From Paenibacillus sp. HWE-109 (GTDB lineage: Bacteria > Bacillota > Bacilli > Paenibacillales > NBRC-103111), in contig NZ_CP091881.1 of assembly GCF_022163125.1 (NCBI RefSeq), forward strand, positions 3,100,001 through 3,164,000: DNA of 64,000 nt, given 5' to 3'. Position 1 is the first letter of the stretch. Every line of letters begins with the position of its first letter. The notes below the pieces were generated by a model. The model made no database searches. It was not told where the DNA came from and was given only the letters and a program-made list of their open reading frames with translations. Shown piece by piece: positions 1-7,991 of the stretch. The translations under genes and the position numbers were made by a program.

Positions 1-711
1 AACACCTGCTCCGGCCATAATTGTGCCATAAGTTTCATCATCTACTTGCTGGACCTGAACTTCGCGATTGAGTGCCTCTCCCAGAATTTTTGCCAAATCT
101 GCATGTGAGATAGGTTGGCCTGACAGCTCATATATCGTGTTCTCATGCCCGCTGCTTGCCAGTACTTGGGCTGCAGCTTGCGCATAATCGCCGCGGGAAG
201 CCCAACCGACTTTCCCTTCACCCGCTGATGTGACTAACGGTGCACCAGCTAAGATTCCTTGAATCGTGCCTACTTCGTTCTCGATGTACCAGTTATTTCG
301 AAGGAAAGCGTACGGAATGCCGGTTTTACGAATGGCATCTTCTGTCGCACGATGTACAGGTGCTAGAAAAAGTGTAGTTTCTTCCGCATTTGTCACACTT
401 GTATAAGCAATGAAACCTACTCCTGCCCGCTGCGCTGCTGAGACAGCTGCTTGATGCTGGCGAATTCGTGTTTCATTATCGCCTTGCGTGGATACGATAA
501 GTAAACGATCTATGCCAGTGAAAGCTTCATCCAAAGTTGTCGGTTGATCAAAATCGCCATGGCGTACATCTACGCCTCGAGCACGCAAGCCAGAGGCTTT
601 GTCCGTATCTCTCACACTGACAGCTAAGCTTTCTGCCGGTAATGTCGCAAGTAAAGCCTCAACCACTTTTGCTCCCAATTGTCCTGTCGCACCTGTTACC
701 AAAATTTTCAT
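1..711 (-). CDS. NmrA/QorB-like NAD(P)-dependent SDR oxidoreductase (partial, 3' end outside window)
   Basis: The reading frame is open from an ATG at 711 to the window edge, giving 237 visible residues; the C-terminus is missing. The N-terminus reads MKILVTGATGQLGAKVVEAL, a Rossmann nucleotide-binding start with the GxTGxxG pattern. Later segments such as AFLRNNWYIEN and the GWASRGDYAQAAA stretch are typical of NmrA-like quinone or NAD(P)H oxidoreductases (QorB/YtfG type). An AGGAGG ribosome site lies a few bases before the ATG. The gene is downstream of and co-oriented with an Rrf2 regulator, and both have the same operator-like pattern upstream, so I infer redox or electrophile control. 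The substrate cannot be told from sequence. Confidence 0.85.
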   Translation of the reverse strand, partial: MKILVTGATGQLGAKVVEALLATLPAESLAVSVRDTDKASGLRARGVDVRHGDFDQPTTLDEAFTGIDRLLIVSTQGDNETRIRQHQAAVSAAQRAGVGFIAYTSVTNAEETTLFLAPVHRATEDAIRKTGIPYAFLRNNWYIENEVGTIQGILAGAPLVTSAGEGKVGWASRGDYAQAAAQVLASSGHENTIYELSGQPISHADLAKILGEALNREVQVQQVDDETYGTIMAGAGV

Positions 712-754
712 TGTAATTCCTCCTATGATGATTAAGTATGATAGAACAACTTTA

Positions 755-777
755 GTTATAACTATTTCAGTTACAAC
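755..777. promoter_or_regulatory. candidate Rrf2-family operator upstream of the NmrA-like reductase
   Basis: Two palindromic octamers of form GTTNNAAC (GTTATAAC and GTTACAAC) are separated by exactly 7 bp. The same arrangement occurs at 1244-1266 in front of the Rrf2 gene. The two 23-bp sites agree at 16 positions. The sequence match is directly visible; assignment to the Rrf2 protein is inference from proximity. Confidence 0.55.
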
Positions 778-782
778 AAATA

Positions 783-812
783 TATAAAAATTAGCTCATT
801 GAAGAGCTATTT
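783..812 (-). terminator. Rho-independent terminator of the Rrf2 gene
   Basis: A 6-bp stem TAGCTC/GAGCTA with a 6-base loop is followed by T-rich sequence on the minus strand. It starts just after the stop of the Rrf2 gene. T-richness on the other side could also stop plus-strand transcription. Confidence 0.6.
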
Positions 813-1229
813 TTATTTAAACTTAGTGATCAATTGTGCCAGTGTCACTTGACCTAGACGCTGCTCCATAGCTGCTTGAGCATCCCTTAATTCCGCACGA
901 AGTGCGGCTTCAATGTTGCACCCTACCAGACAATTGGGATTAGGATGATTGTGGAAATTAAACAATTCCCCATTCTCAATCACTTCAACTGCCCTGTAAA
1001 CATCCAGCAATGTAATTTGATCAGCAGGCTTCCGCAACGAAGTTCCGCCTACCCCTGCTCTGACTTCTACAAAACCGGCTTTCTTCAATAGACCGATAAT
1101 TTTACGAATAATAACTGGATTCGTATTCACACTGCCTGCAATGAAATCGCCTGTACATTCCGAAGGAATCGTCGCAACTAGCGACAGGATATGAACCGCG
1201 ATTGAAAAACGACTGCTAATTTGTTTCAT
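813..1229 (-). CDS. Rrf2 family transcriptional regulator (YwnA-like)
   Basis: This is a winged-helix DNA-binding protein of about 138 residues. The N-terminal pattern MKQISSRFSIAVHILSLVA, the recognition region NPVIIRKIIGLLKKAG, and the wing GVGGTSLRKPADQITLLDVYRAVE are typical of Rrf2 proteins of the YwnA type. It has only two cysteines in the effector region (about C100 and C104, NPNCLVGC) plus C25, rather than the three-cysteine Fe-S pattern of IscR, so it may sense thiol state or reactive species; that is inference. A GTG at 1241 also opens the frame, but the ATG at 1229 has better spacing from GGTGG. Paired GTTNNAAC boxes lie upstream of this gene and of the reductase, consistent with autoregulation. 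Confidence 0.85.
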   Translation of the reverse strand: MKQISSRFSIAVHILSLVATIPSECTGDFIAGSVNTNPVIIRKIIGLLKKAGFVEVRAGVGGTSLRKPADQITLLDVYRAVEVIENGELFNFHNHPNPNCLVGCNIEAALRAELRDAQAAMEQRLGQVTLAQLITKFK

Positions 1230-1243
1230 GTCATCACCCACCG

Positions 1244-1266
1244 GTTGTAACCAGTATAGTTCTAAC
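1244..1266. promoter_or_regulatory. candidate autoregulatory operator of the Rrf2 gene
   Basis: GTTGTAAC and GTTCTAAC are separated by 7 bp, the same geometry as the site at 755-777. It lies immediately upstream of the Rrf2 start codon, where bound protein would block transcription or initiation. Confidence 0.55.
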
Positions 1267-1283
1267 CATTCAAAAAGTCAAAC

Positions 1284-1643
1284 CTAATTTCTTGGCCGCT
1301 TAGTTAGATGCTCGATAATTTGATCTTTGGTCCCCACTGGATCTTCCGTTTGAAAAACAACTTTGCCGAATTCATGCTGCTCCAGCTCGATTGTAACAAC
1401 ATCGTTATGATTTTCATAAGAAATAAAGCACCATCTGTCTCCAATTAAGAAGCGGCCTTCCCTGATATCCGCAATCGATGTGCCCACCCGGAATTGAAAC
1501 ATCGAAATTTTACAATCATCTACGGTTACTTGCTTGATCTGCGAATAAGGTATTTCAACACGGCGTCTTAAAGCTGCTGCACTGACAATTCCCGATAAAT
1601 GCAAAATTAACGCATCCTCTGTAAATTCAATTGTTCTAGACAT
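1284..1643 (-). CDS. hypothetical protein, possibly PH-like beta-sandwich
   Basis: This 119-residue protein is preceded by a strong AGGAGGT ribosome site and lies 18 bp upstream of the Rrf2 regulatory region. It has no signal peptide or membrane segment. The alternation of short beta-like stretches (IEFTEDALILHLSG, VEIPYSQIKQVTVDD, RFLIGDRWCFISY, VVTIELEQHEFGKVVFQT) resembles small bacterial PH-like proteins, but I cannot name a family securely. The last 20 residues look helical (KDQIIEHLTKR). Function unknown. Confidence 0.75.
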   Translation of the reverse strand: MSRTIEFTEDALILHLSGIVSAAALRRRVEIPYSQIKQVTVDDCKISMFQFRVGTSIADIREGRFLIGDRWCFISYENHNDVVTIELEQHEFGKVVFQTEDPVGTKDQIIEHLTKRPRN

Positions 1644-1866
1644 TGAACTACCTCCTAATTACCTCATCTATTTGGTAAAAATCATGATGCATGTTCCCGC
1701 TTTCTTATGGAAACACCTATAATACGTATGAGCAAGTCAGATCGTTCAATGTCTATCTATCTATGAATGAGATTGATTTCATCTAATATCGATTTTGTTT
1801 TTCCTCCTGATTTTCTTTAAACTTAATAAACTCGCTTGCTAACACATTGTAAAGAAGGATACAACG

Positions 1867-2211
1867 ATGCCTTTTCTCAGATTCAAAGGTTTTCCAAAGG
1901 AATTTATTGCCTCTGTTTCATCCATTATGATTCAGGAATTCTCCAAGCTTACAGGTGTACTTCCAGAGAAAGTAAAGATTGAACTACTTCATATTGAGCA
2001 AATCAACAACTCTCCGCTGTCATTGGAAATCCTTATGTTTCCGAGAGATCAGGAGATGCATGATGATATTGTGCAGGCCCTCTATCGTATTTTGGATGAA
2101 CATGAGTACGGAGATGTGCATATCTTTTTCATTCTATTGTCCCCCCATTTATATTACAAAGAAGGACAACCACTCAAAACAAATCATTCTGAGCATATTT
2201 CAATTACGTAG
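1867..2211 (+). CDS. DUF1904 family protein (tautomerase-superfamily-like)
   Basis: This small 114-residue protein begins MPFLRFKGFPKEFIASVSS and contains KIELLHIEQI, EILMFPRDQEMHDDIVQAL and a C-terminal DVHIFFILLSPHLYYKEGQ, the pattern I associate with DUF1904. These proteins resemble the tautomerase fold with Pro after the initiator Met, though an enzymatic role is not established. An AAGGA ribosome site precedes the ATG. It converges with the next gene and their 3' ends overlap by 8 bp. Confidence 0.8.
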   Translation: MPFLRFKGFPKEFIASVSSIMIQEFSKLTGVLPEKVKIELLHIEQINNSPLSLEILMFPRDQEMHDDIVQALYRILDEHEYGDVHIFFILLSPHLYYKEGQPLKTNHSEHISIT

Positions 2212-2671
2212 CAAGGGTTTGCGAAACACGGCGAAATTTACTGAAGGTAACCATGCGCCAGACTGCGATGTAGCTTAACGTCACCAAATTAAAGAAGAAA
2301 GCAAGTGTTGAAGCATCCATATTCGTTATCGTCTCCATGAGCACGAATCGGAATGCAAAGATCGCGATCAGAATCACAATGACTGCTTTGCTTCGTTTGA
2401 AATAAGTGCCATCCGCTTTTACTTCAAACTTGGTTGTCATAATAAGGGGAATAGCAACGACGATGCCTATGGCTAACGCCGTAATGACTTGAACGCTTTG
2501 TATGTGTAATTTCGGATCAAACAATTGAAATAGAGAAGTAGAAATATACAGAATGGGCAATAATAGAGGTGTGCCTGATCTTTTAATCGGTTTTTGAGTG
2601 CCGCGGAATTGCCCGCGAAGGATCAAAATAAAAATCAAAATGGAGATACTTAGGGATACAGTTGAGTTCAT
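2204..2671 (-). CDS. CcdC-like (DUF1453) integral membrane protein
   Basis: This 155-residue protein has about four hydrophobic segments: residues 5-20, 36-50, 62-80 and 94-112, with a further one near the C-terminus. The central KADGTYFKRSKAVIVIL segment followed by AFRFVLMET is characteristic of CcdC/DUF1453 proteins. B. subtilis CcdC was named from cytochrome c maturation, but DUF1453 proteins also occur without those genes and none are visible here, so the cellular role is open. A TCCTCC-type ribosome site (AGGAGG on the coding strand) precedes the ATG. Confidence 0.7.
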   Translation of the reverse strand: MNSTVSLSISILIFILILRGQFRGTQKPIKRSGTPLLLPILYISTSLFQLFDPKLHIQSVQVITALAIGIVVAIPLIMTTKFEVKADGTYFKRSKAVIVILIAIFAFRFVLMETITNMDASTLAFFFNLVTLSYIAVWRMVTFSKFRRVSQTLAT

Positions 2672-2777
2672 GTTATTTCCTCCTAAAAGTTGTTCTTTCT
2701 ATTAATTAAGTATCACTCATTTAGGATTGAACCAACAGTGAACATAGTAACCAAACCAAGATGACTTATGTCATGTT

Positions 2778-2828
2778 AAAAAGCACCGGTCAGTTAGAAG
2801 AACTTCCTTCTGATAGACCGGTGCTTTC
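2778..2828 (-). terminator. strong hairpin terminator, probably bidirectional
   Basis: A 12-bp perfect stem (AAAGCACCGGTC paired with GACCGGTGCTTT) surrounds a partly self-complementary loop. It lies just downstream of the HD-domain gene on the minus strand. A and T runs flank both sides. Confidence 0.8.
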
Positions 2829-2848
2829 ATGGTTAAAGCATACTTATT

Positions 2849-3268
2849 TTAGAATCGGAGAGCCGCTATAGCCTGTTTGTATGTATCCATTCGCTCATAG
2901 TCAGAATCCGTAGGGTTAGGAATTCGACTTATGTTGCTATTGTCTTCTAGATCCAATAATTTGACTTGCGTAGCTAGCGGATTCAATTTAATCCGTTGGA
3001 TGAATTGGGCATAAGATTCGTCAGCTCTTCTGGTTAAGCAGTCCAGCGCCTCAATGATGGACGAGGAAAACCCTTCTTTTTTCAAATCGAACAAGGTGAT
3101 GTCTGAGTCTTCCACAACATCATGCAAAACAGCCACGATCGATTCTTCTGTTGTCTCCGCCTTGCTGGCCAACCTGATCGGATGCAGAATGTAAGGATTG
3201 CCGCCTTTATCCGTTTGACCATCATGAGCCTTAGCTGCGATGAAAATTGCTTTGGTTAACGTACTCAT
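2849..3268 (-). CDS. small HD-domain protein of the (p)ppGpp hydrolase (RSH/SAH) type
   Basis: This 139-residue stand-alone HD protein shows the RSH hydrolase signature: AHDGQTDKGGNPYILHP at residues 14-30 (H15, H29), the HD motif in LHDVVEDS (H49, D50, E53, D54), and VKLLDLEDN near residue 103 supplying the last metal ligand. No synthetase, TGS or ACT domain is present, so it resembles the small alarmone hydrolases (Mesh1 type) that use a divalent metal to remove the 3' pyrophosphate. Whether ppGpp is its real substrate is inference. It lies 15 bp downstream of the DUF2164 gene and ends in a strong terminator. Confidence 0.85.
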   Translation of the reverse strand: MSTLTKAIFIAAKAHDGQTDKGGNPYILHPIRLASKAETTEESIVAVLHDVVEDSDITLFDLKKEGFSSSIIEALDCLTRRADESYAQFIQRIKLNPLATQVKLLDLEDNSNISRIPNPTDSDYERMDTYKQAIAALRF

Positions 3269-3283
3269 GCTGCTATCTCTCCA

Positions 3284-3541
3284 TTATCTTCGTTTCGTTT
3301 GTAGCGGTTTCTCAATCGCATGAAGATCGTCTTCTAAGGCAACCATCTTATCACCAACAAGTTTCAAAGCATCTTGAATAGCTTGATTATAAATATAAGG
3401 TCCAATTTCTGCGATCATATAATCCAATAAAAATTCTGCGGAAAGTGCGCCGATTTCTTCTGATCTCTCCTCATAAAAGTACGTTTGAACATGACTAATA
3501 AGTTGATCCTTCTGCTCTTTTTCCAACTTCAATTTTAACAA
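3284..3541 (-). CDS. DUF2164 family protein
   Basis: This 85-residue protein contains the DUF2164 pattern: YFYEERSEEIGALSAEFLLD, then IGPYIYNQAIQDA. It is charged and soluble, with no known activity. It sits between the esterase gene (6 bp upstream) and the HD-domain gene (15 bp downstream), so the three form a probable transcription unit, with no obvious functional link. Confidence 0.85.
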   Translation of the reverse strand: MLKLKLEKEQKDQLISHVQTYFYEERSEEIGALSAEFLLDYMIAEIGPYIYNQAIQDALKLVGDKMVALEDDLHAIEKPLQTKRR

Positions 3542-3547
3542 GGTGAC

Positions 3548-4534
3548 TCACTCTCCGTCTCTTGCATTCCCTTCTAAAGCCCACTTCTTAGCAACGAAAT
3601 CCAGCATCAAGCGGTTATGATGACTCGTCACCAAATGTCCTGTGAACGGGTAAGCATGTATGTATTTTTCACTTGGTATGCGATTGTATACGGGATAAAT
3701 CGTTTCTGGCAAACAGACGGTGTCCTTAAGTCCAACAGACATGAGAATCGGTGTGCGAATACGGTCAGCCAAATTCAGCATGTCGAAGTAACTAAGCGTT
3801 GCCAGAACTTGATCCAGCTTATCCGGATTACGTTCAATGTATTGCGCGACCTCCGTCAAGGAGCCTGTTGAATTCAGCACACCATGGTCGAGATGACACA
3901 TATTGGGGATATTCGCTAGGGTAAGTGAAGCTTTATCACTTAATGCTGCTGTAAGAAGGACAAGTCCACCACCTTGACTGCCGCCAACAAGTCCGATTTT
4001 AGCGGGATCAATCTCTGGTTGTGCATACACCCAATCCACAGCTTTGAGGCTGTCCACCGCAATCGCTTTATAATAACAGGTCTCTTTATCCAGAATTCCT
4101 TGGGTTATCCAGCCTCTCGTCATCCCTGACGTTTGTGGAAGATGGTTGCCTGTATCGCCTCCCTGACCGCGGACATCTACGGCAAAGACAGCGATCCCCA
4201 TTAATAACCACTGGCCATAATCTTCTGGGCGCCCGCTCCCCCCCGTATATCCGGGATAGATAATTACACAGGGCAGCTTTCCAGTTACGAAAGTGGGCAC
4301 CAGAAACCAGCCATGAATCGGAGTATCATCATAACCTTCATACGTTACACGATAGGAATTCACATAGCGCAGTGGGCTCGGTTGCTGTATGCGGCTGCCA
4401 TTCAATGGTCTTGCTTGACCGTCTTCCAACGTTCTATGCCAAAACTCATCGAGATCTTCTCTTGCTGTCAAAGGGGGATTGAGCAGTTGAAGCTCATCTA
4501 TTCGTTTCTGAATTGCATTCAAGTGGTTCGTCAA
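3548..4534 (-). CDS. acetyl xylan esterase / cephalosporin-C deacetylase family (CE7) hydrolase
   Basis: This 328-residue cytoplasmic alpha/beta-hydrolase matches the CE7 family in length and motifs. They are YPGYTGGSG (oxyanion region, residues 93-101), RGQGGDTGN (122-130), the nucleophile elbow GGSQGG with S186, GLKDTVC giving D271, and GHLVTSH giving H300. Family members deacetylate short xylo-oligosaccharides and cephalosporin C, acting on oligomers imported into the cell. No early ATG exists; TTG at 4534 is the longest start, but it directly abuts the AAAGAGG site, so TTG at 4522 is possible. Confidence 0.88.
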   Translation of the reverse strand: MTNHLNAIQKRIDELQLLNPPLTAREDLDEFWHRTLEDGQARPLNGSRIQQPSPLRYVNSYRVTYEGYDDTPIHGWFLVPTFVTGKLPCVIIYPGYTGGSGRPEDYGQWLLMGIAVFAVDVRGQGGDTGNHLPQTSGMTRGWITQGILDKETCYYKAIAVDSLKAVDWVYAQPEIDPAKIGLVGGSQGGGLVLLTAALSDKASLTLANIPNMCHLDHGVLNSTGSLTEVAQYIERNPDKLDQVLATLSYFDMLNLADRIRTPILMSVGLKDTVCLPETIYPVYNRIPSEKYIHAYPFTGHLVTSHHNRLMLDFVAKKWALEGNARDGE

Positions 4535-4594
4535 CCTCTTTCCTAGGCAAATTTCACTTCCTACTCATTTTACCAAGTTTCGGAAAAACGGTAA

Positions 4595-4633
4595 AATAAA
4601 AAAATCGCGCAATGGCAATTACCCATAGCGCGG
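4595..4633 (-). terminator. Rho-independent terminator of the 4646-4906 gene
   Basis: A GC-rich stem (CGCGC..ATGG paired with CCCAT.GCGCG) is followed on the minus strand by a run of seven T residues and further T-rich sequence. Confidence 0.8.
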
Positions 4634-4645
4634 TTGTAAGACAGC

Positions 4646-4906
4646 TTAATTATACGTAATCTTGAGTTCTAACTCAGCAGCCCGGATTAACGCGCCATCG
4701 GAGAATTTGGGCTTCTTGTATCTCGTTTCGAATTCTTCCTTAGTCAATGGAACCCATATGAAATCTTTGTTTTGATAGATCCATGTTTTCTTGCCCCAAT
4801 CGACATGAATAGTCCGATTCGTAACTTTCTTGACGACACCAATTTCAATAATGACACCGGTTTTACCGAATAGTTTCGCACAATATTTGTTCAGCATTTC
4901 ACTCAT
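4646..4906 (-). CDS. hypothetical small protein
   Basis: This is an 86-residue soluble protein from the ATG at 4906, chosen because GGGGTG sits five bases upstream; an in-frame start at 4924 lacks a ribosome site. The core KTGVIIEIGVVKKVTNRTIHVDWGKKTWIY looks like a small SH3-like beta-barrel, followed by a helical EEFETRYKKP region. I do not recognise a family. It has its own terminator and appears monocistronic. Confidence 0.65.
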   Translation of the reverse strand: MSEMLNKYCAKLFGKTGVIIEIGVVKKVTNRTIHVDWGKKTWIYQNKDFIWVPLTKEEFETRYKKPKFSDGALIRAAELELKITYN

Positions 4907-4972
4907 TGCAACACCCCATTTCACTAGCCTTCGATCTATTCTCTTATAAATGTCAGGTTATTGCAACAGAAA

Positions 4973-5362
4973 TCACCCTAGTGAATGGCTCTCCTGCAGG
5001 GAAAGAATCATCGCGGCTGCAATTTCCGAACAGGCTTCCTCATCTTGAAATTCATCAAGGAACGACCGCCGAAACACCTTCTGGATTTCCTTGCTAAGAG
5101 TTTGCGAATTCAGATCTTGGAGGTGCTTCGATATAAAAATGGTAATCGTACGGGCTTCCCCTTCATACTCATCGTCAAGACTATGCTCATCCAATAGTCC
5201 AATAGGATCCCAGGCATCGATAATCTGGCTCACTCTATTCATGATAGGTGTCGGGTCATAAGTAAGCGAAAGCAAATAGGCATTCTCCTTGAGAATCTCC
5301 CTTTTTATGCTCCACATCATATAATTCATTCGGGTCTGCTCAGAAACTGCTCTGAATTTCAA
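4973..5362 (-). CDS. DUF1871 family protein
   Basis: This 129-residue protein has the core VSQIIDAWDPIGLL followed by a DEYEGEARTI stretch, which resembles DUF1871 proteins (an immunity-protein-like helical fold). The start is a TTG at 5362, nine bases after AAAGGAGG. It lies 15 bp downstream of the mreB-like gene and is probably co-transcribed with it. The N-terminal 35 residues are longer than I expect for the family, so an internal start such as M12 or M15 is possible. Confidence 0.65.
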   Translation of the reverse strand: MKFRAVSEQTRMNYMMWSIKREILKENAYLLSLTYDPTPIMNRVSQIIDAWDPIGLLDEHSLDDEYEGEARTITIFISKHLQDLNSQTLSKEIQKVFRRSFLDEFQDEEACSEIAAAMILSLQESHSLG

Positions 5363-5377
5363 TGGAAAAAGCCTCCT

Positions 5378-6421
5378 TTATTGGACGCTTTCCCGATCCT
5401 CTTCCATCACTTTGATAGACCGGTCAATAATCGCCCCATTGAAGTTTATCATTTTCCCTGTCCCAAGAGCAATACAAGCCATAGGATCTTCCGCTAAATG
5501 AACCGGCACGCCTAACTCTAGCTGTAAACGCTTGTCTAATCCTTCTAATAGAGCGCCTCCACCGCAAAGCAAAATGCCTTGTTCCATCACATCACCGGCA
5601 AGCTCCGGCGGACATTTCTCCATCGCCAAACGGATGCACTCCAGTAACGATTGCATGAAATCATTCAGAATATCATAAATTTCATTCGATGAAATGGTCA
5701 AACTAGTAGGCAATCCTTCCATAAGGTCACGCCCACGGATGTTCATTTGGATATCCTTAACTGGCATCATAACCGCCGCAACCGTCTTCTTAATATCCTC
5801 AGCGGTACGCTCGCCAATGATAATGTTATACGTTCGCTTCACATATTCAATGATATCTTGATCAATTGACATACCGCCACGGCGGATAGCTTCACTGACA
5901 ACAATGCCTCCAAGAGAAATGATAGCAACCTGGCTAGTTCCACCGCCGATATCAAGCACCATACTCCCGATCGGTTCCTCAACAGGCAGTCCAGCGCCCA
6001 TAGCTGCAGCAAGCGGTTCTTCCACTGTTGCTGAACGTCTTGCACCTTTGTGGACGATCATTTCTTCCACGGCACGTTTCTGCACATTCGTAATGCCGCA
6101 AGGGACAGAAATCAGGACATGGAAGCTGCGAAACCAACGAAAACCACTTTTTATTTTGCCAATAAAATATTTAAGCATCGCTAAGGTCATATCGAAATTA
6201 GCAATGACACCATCCTTCAAAGGATAAATGACCTCTACATTCGCAGGTGTTCTCCCGATCATTTCATAAGCTTCCTGACCAAAAGCCTTAATTTCTCCCG
6301 TATCCGTTTGGATGGCGACGACAGACGGTTCTTGCAGAACGATACCTCTGCGTTGTTGGTAAATCAGCGTATTGCAGGTGCCCAAATCAACACCGAACAG
6401 TTCTTCCATTCTCTTTAACAT
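5378..6421 (-). CDS. mreB: MreB/Mbl/MreBH-family bacterial actin
   Basis: The 347-residue length fits MreB. It contains the phosphate-1 loop GVDLGTCNTLIY near residue 10, KDGVIANFD, ISVPCGITNVQKRAVEE, the phosphate-2 loop VLDIGGGTSQVAI, and the adenosine motif LLCGGGALLEGL near residue 290. MreB homologues polymerise under the membrane and position wall synthesis. The usual mreCD genes do not follow; instead a DUF1871 gene does, so this is a dispersed paralogue, more like mbl or mreBH than the mreBCD copy. The Cys in TCNT (commonly Ala) and the lack of an obvious amphipathic N-terminus are small deviations. Confidence 0.88.
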   Translation of the reverse strand: MLKRMEELFGVDLGTCNTLIYQQRRGIVLQEPSVVAIQTDTGEIKAFGQEAYEMIGRTPANVEVIYPLKDGVIANFDMTLAMLKYFIGKIKSGFRWFRSFHVLISVPCGITNVQKRAVEEMIVHKGARRSATVEEPLAAAMGAGLPVEEPIGSMVLDIGGGTSQVAIISLGGIVVSEAIRRGGMSIDQDIIEYVKRTYNIIIGERTAEDIKKTVAAVMMPVKDIQMNIRGRDLMEGLPTSLTISSNEIYDILNDFMQSLLECIRLAMEKCPPELAGDVMEQGILLCGGGALLEGLDKRLQLELGVPVHLAEDPMACIALGTGKMINFNGAIIDRSIKVMEEDRESVQ

Positions 6422-6564
6422 GACTCGCTCCTTCTCGCTGTTTCATAGACATTGCCCATAGTAGCGGTATATTAGTTGATTATGTATGGACTGCATACCC
6501 AATAGTTGTTCGCATTTCGTTTCCATTCTACGGGGGTATTATAAAACTTTGTGCATCGCAATAA

Positions 6565-7025
6565 CTAGTTTACTCGGCGTGCAACATACGTTATACAATC
6601 ACTTTTGAGCAGCACGGGCCGTTCATTACGCTCAATTGCAAACTCTAATTGCTTGATTGTCGTATAAGTAATGTCCCAACCCTGATAAGCCTCGGCGAAG
6701 ATTTTCTCCGCCTTTTCCGTTGCCAGATTCACTTCCATCATCGGTTCAAGCAAGCTGCCTGACAACAAATCTATCTCCTGACAATTGGTATTTACGATAA
6801 GACAGTTAATGCCATTAACTTTCGTGCCGCGCACCATTTTCCGAATGACATCCGTAAATATTTGATATCCACGCATACGACTTGTCCACCACGAGATTTC
6901 AATGATTGAGCGATCGGAATGCTATTACGGCCTACACCGCTGCCAAGATCAAGCACGGATAATTCCTCATACGCATCAAATACCTGTAAAGTATCCATCA
7001 CGTTTTGACAGGCTTGTTCAGCCAT
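6565..7025 (-). pseudogene. class I SAM-dependent methyltransferase pseudogene (internal deletion plus frameshift)
   Basis: Two overlapping minus-strand frames encode two ends of one methyltransferase. The frame starting at 7025 carries the SAM-binding motif I region (VLDLGSGVGRNSIP) and stops being meaningful after VVCVD near 6865. A second frame from about 6876 down to 6565 carries the C-terminal part (NGINCLIVNTNCQEIDL, MMEVNLATEKAEKIF, ending ITYVARR) that normally closes the same kind of protein. Roughly 50 residues normally found between these parts (motifs II-III) are absent, and the frames are out of phase. The N-terminus also lacks the usual lead-in and a ribosome site. I conclude it is a decayed gene. 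Confidence 0.75.
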
Positions 7026-7069
7026 GACCCGGGTTCAAATAACTACCATTATATGCCTACCTAGTCAAT

Positions 7070-7106
7070 TAAAAAAGGGACAGTTTGAGCAGCCTTCACC
7101 TGTCCC
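7070..7106 (-). terminator. terminator of the mmg-type operon
   Basis: The stem GGGACAG/CTGTCCC with a 16-base loop is followed by six T residues on the minus strand. It lies 10 bp beyond the stop of the hydroxybutyryl-CoA dehydrogenase gene. Confidence 0.8.
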
Positions 7107-7116
7107 TCCTCTTATT

Positions 7117-7965
7117 CTAATACACATAAAATCCATGCCCGGATTTACGACCTAAGCGTCCTGCCTTGACATATTTCCGCAGCAGCGGGCATGGTCGGTA
7201 TTTGGGATCCTTGAATCCGTCATACAAGATTTCCATTATGGAGAGACAGGTATCCAATCCAATAAAATCCGCTAACTCCAATGGCCCCATCGGATGGTTC
7301 ATTCCCAGTTTCATCACCTTATCCACCGATTCGGCCGTAGCCACACCTTCATACACGGTAAAAATGGCTTCATTGATCATTGGCATTAGAATACGATTGG
7401 ATACGAAACCAGGAAAATCGTTCACCTCAACTGGGATTTTACCCAGCTTCTCACTCAGCTGATATATCTCATCAAAGACAATTTGTGAGGTTTCCAATCC
7501 GCGGATCACTTCCACAAGAGGCATGATGGGCACAGGATTCATAAAATGCATGCCAATTACATGCGATGGCCTTCTGGTTACGGCGGCAATTTCTGAAATG
7601 GGAAGCGATGACGTATTGGTGGCTAAGATTGTTGCCGGTCGGCATAGGCTATCCAAGCGATGGAATAACAAGGCTTTCAAAGCCATATTTTCTGAAATGG
7701 CTTCAATCACAAGATCCGCCTGCTCGGCTTGTTCCAAAAACTCCGCTAAATGAATGTGACTTAGAATCTCAGCTTTACGATCTGCCGTTATCTTTCCTTT
7801 TTCAACCTGTCGATGAAGCTGGCTGTTAATGGATATCAAACCTTTGTTCAGCATTTCTGATGACGTATCATGCAGGAACACCTTCATGCCTGAAGCTGCA
7901 GCTACTTGAGCAATCCCGCTTCCCATTTGACCTGCACCAACGACCATGATGGTTTGAATGTTCAT
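7117..7965 (-). CDS. mmgB: 3-hydroxybutyryl-CoA dehydrogenase (MmgB/Hbd type)
   Basis: The start is the ATG at 7965, preceded by GAGGTGATC; the open frame runs further upstream but only over the end of the thiolase gene. The 282 residues match the family. The NAD-binding loop VVGAGQMGSGIAQ is at residues 7-19, the catalytic His is in GMHFMNPVP, and the C-terminal domain contains NHPMGPLELADFIGLDT. The enzyme interconverts acetoacetyl-CoA and 3-hydroxybutyryl-CoA. It is the last gene of a six-gene operon, 26 bp after the thiolase. Confidence 0.93.
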   Translation of the reverse strand: MNIQTIMVVGAGQMGSGIAQVAAASGMKVFLHDTSSEMLNKGLISINSQLHRQVEKGKITADRKAEILSHIHLAEFLEQAEQADLVIEAISENMALKALLFHRLDSLCRPATILATNTSSLPISEIAAVTRRPSHVIGMHFMNPVPIMPLVEVIRGLETSQIVFDEIYQLSEKLGKIPVEVNDFPGFVSNRILMPMINEAIFTVYEGVATAESVDKVMKLGMNHPMGPLELADFIGLDTCLSIMEILYDGFKDPKYRPCPLLRKYVKAGRLGRKSGHGFYVY

Positions 7966-7991
7966 CGGATCACCTCTCCATTCACATGGAA

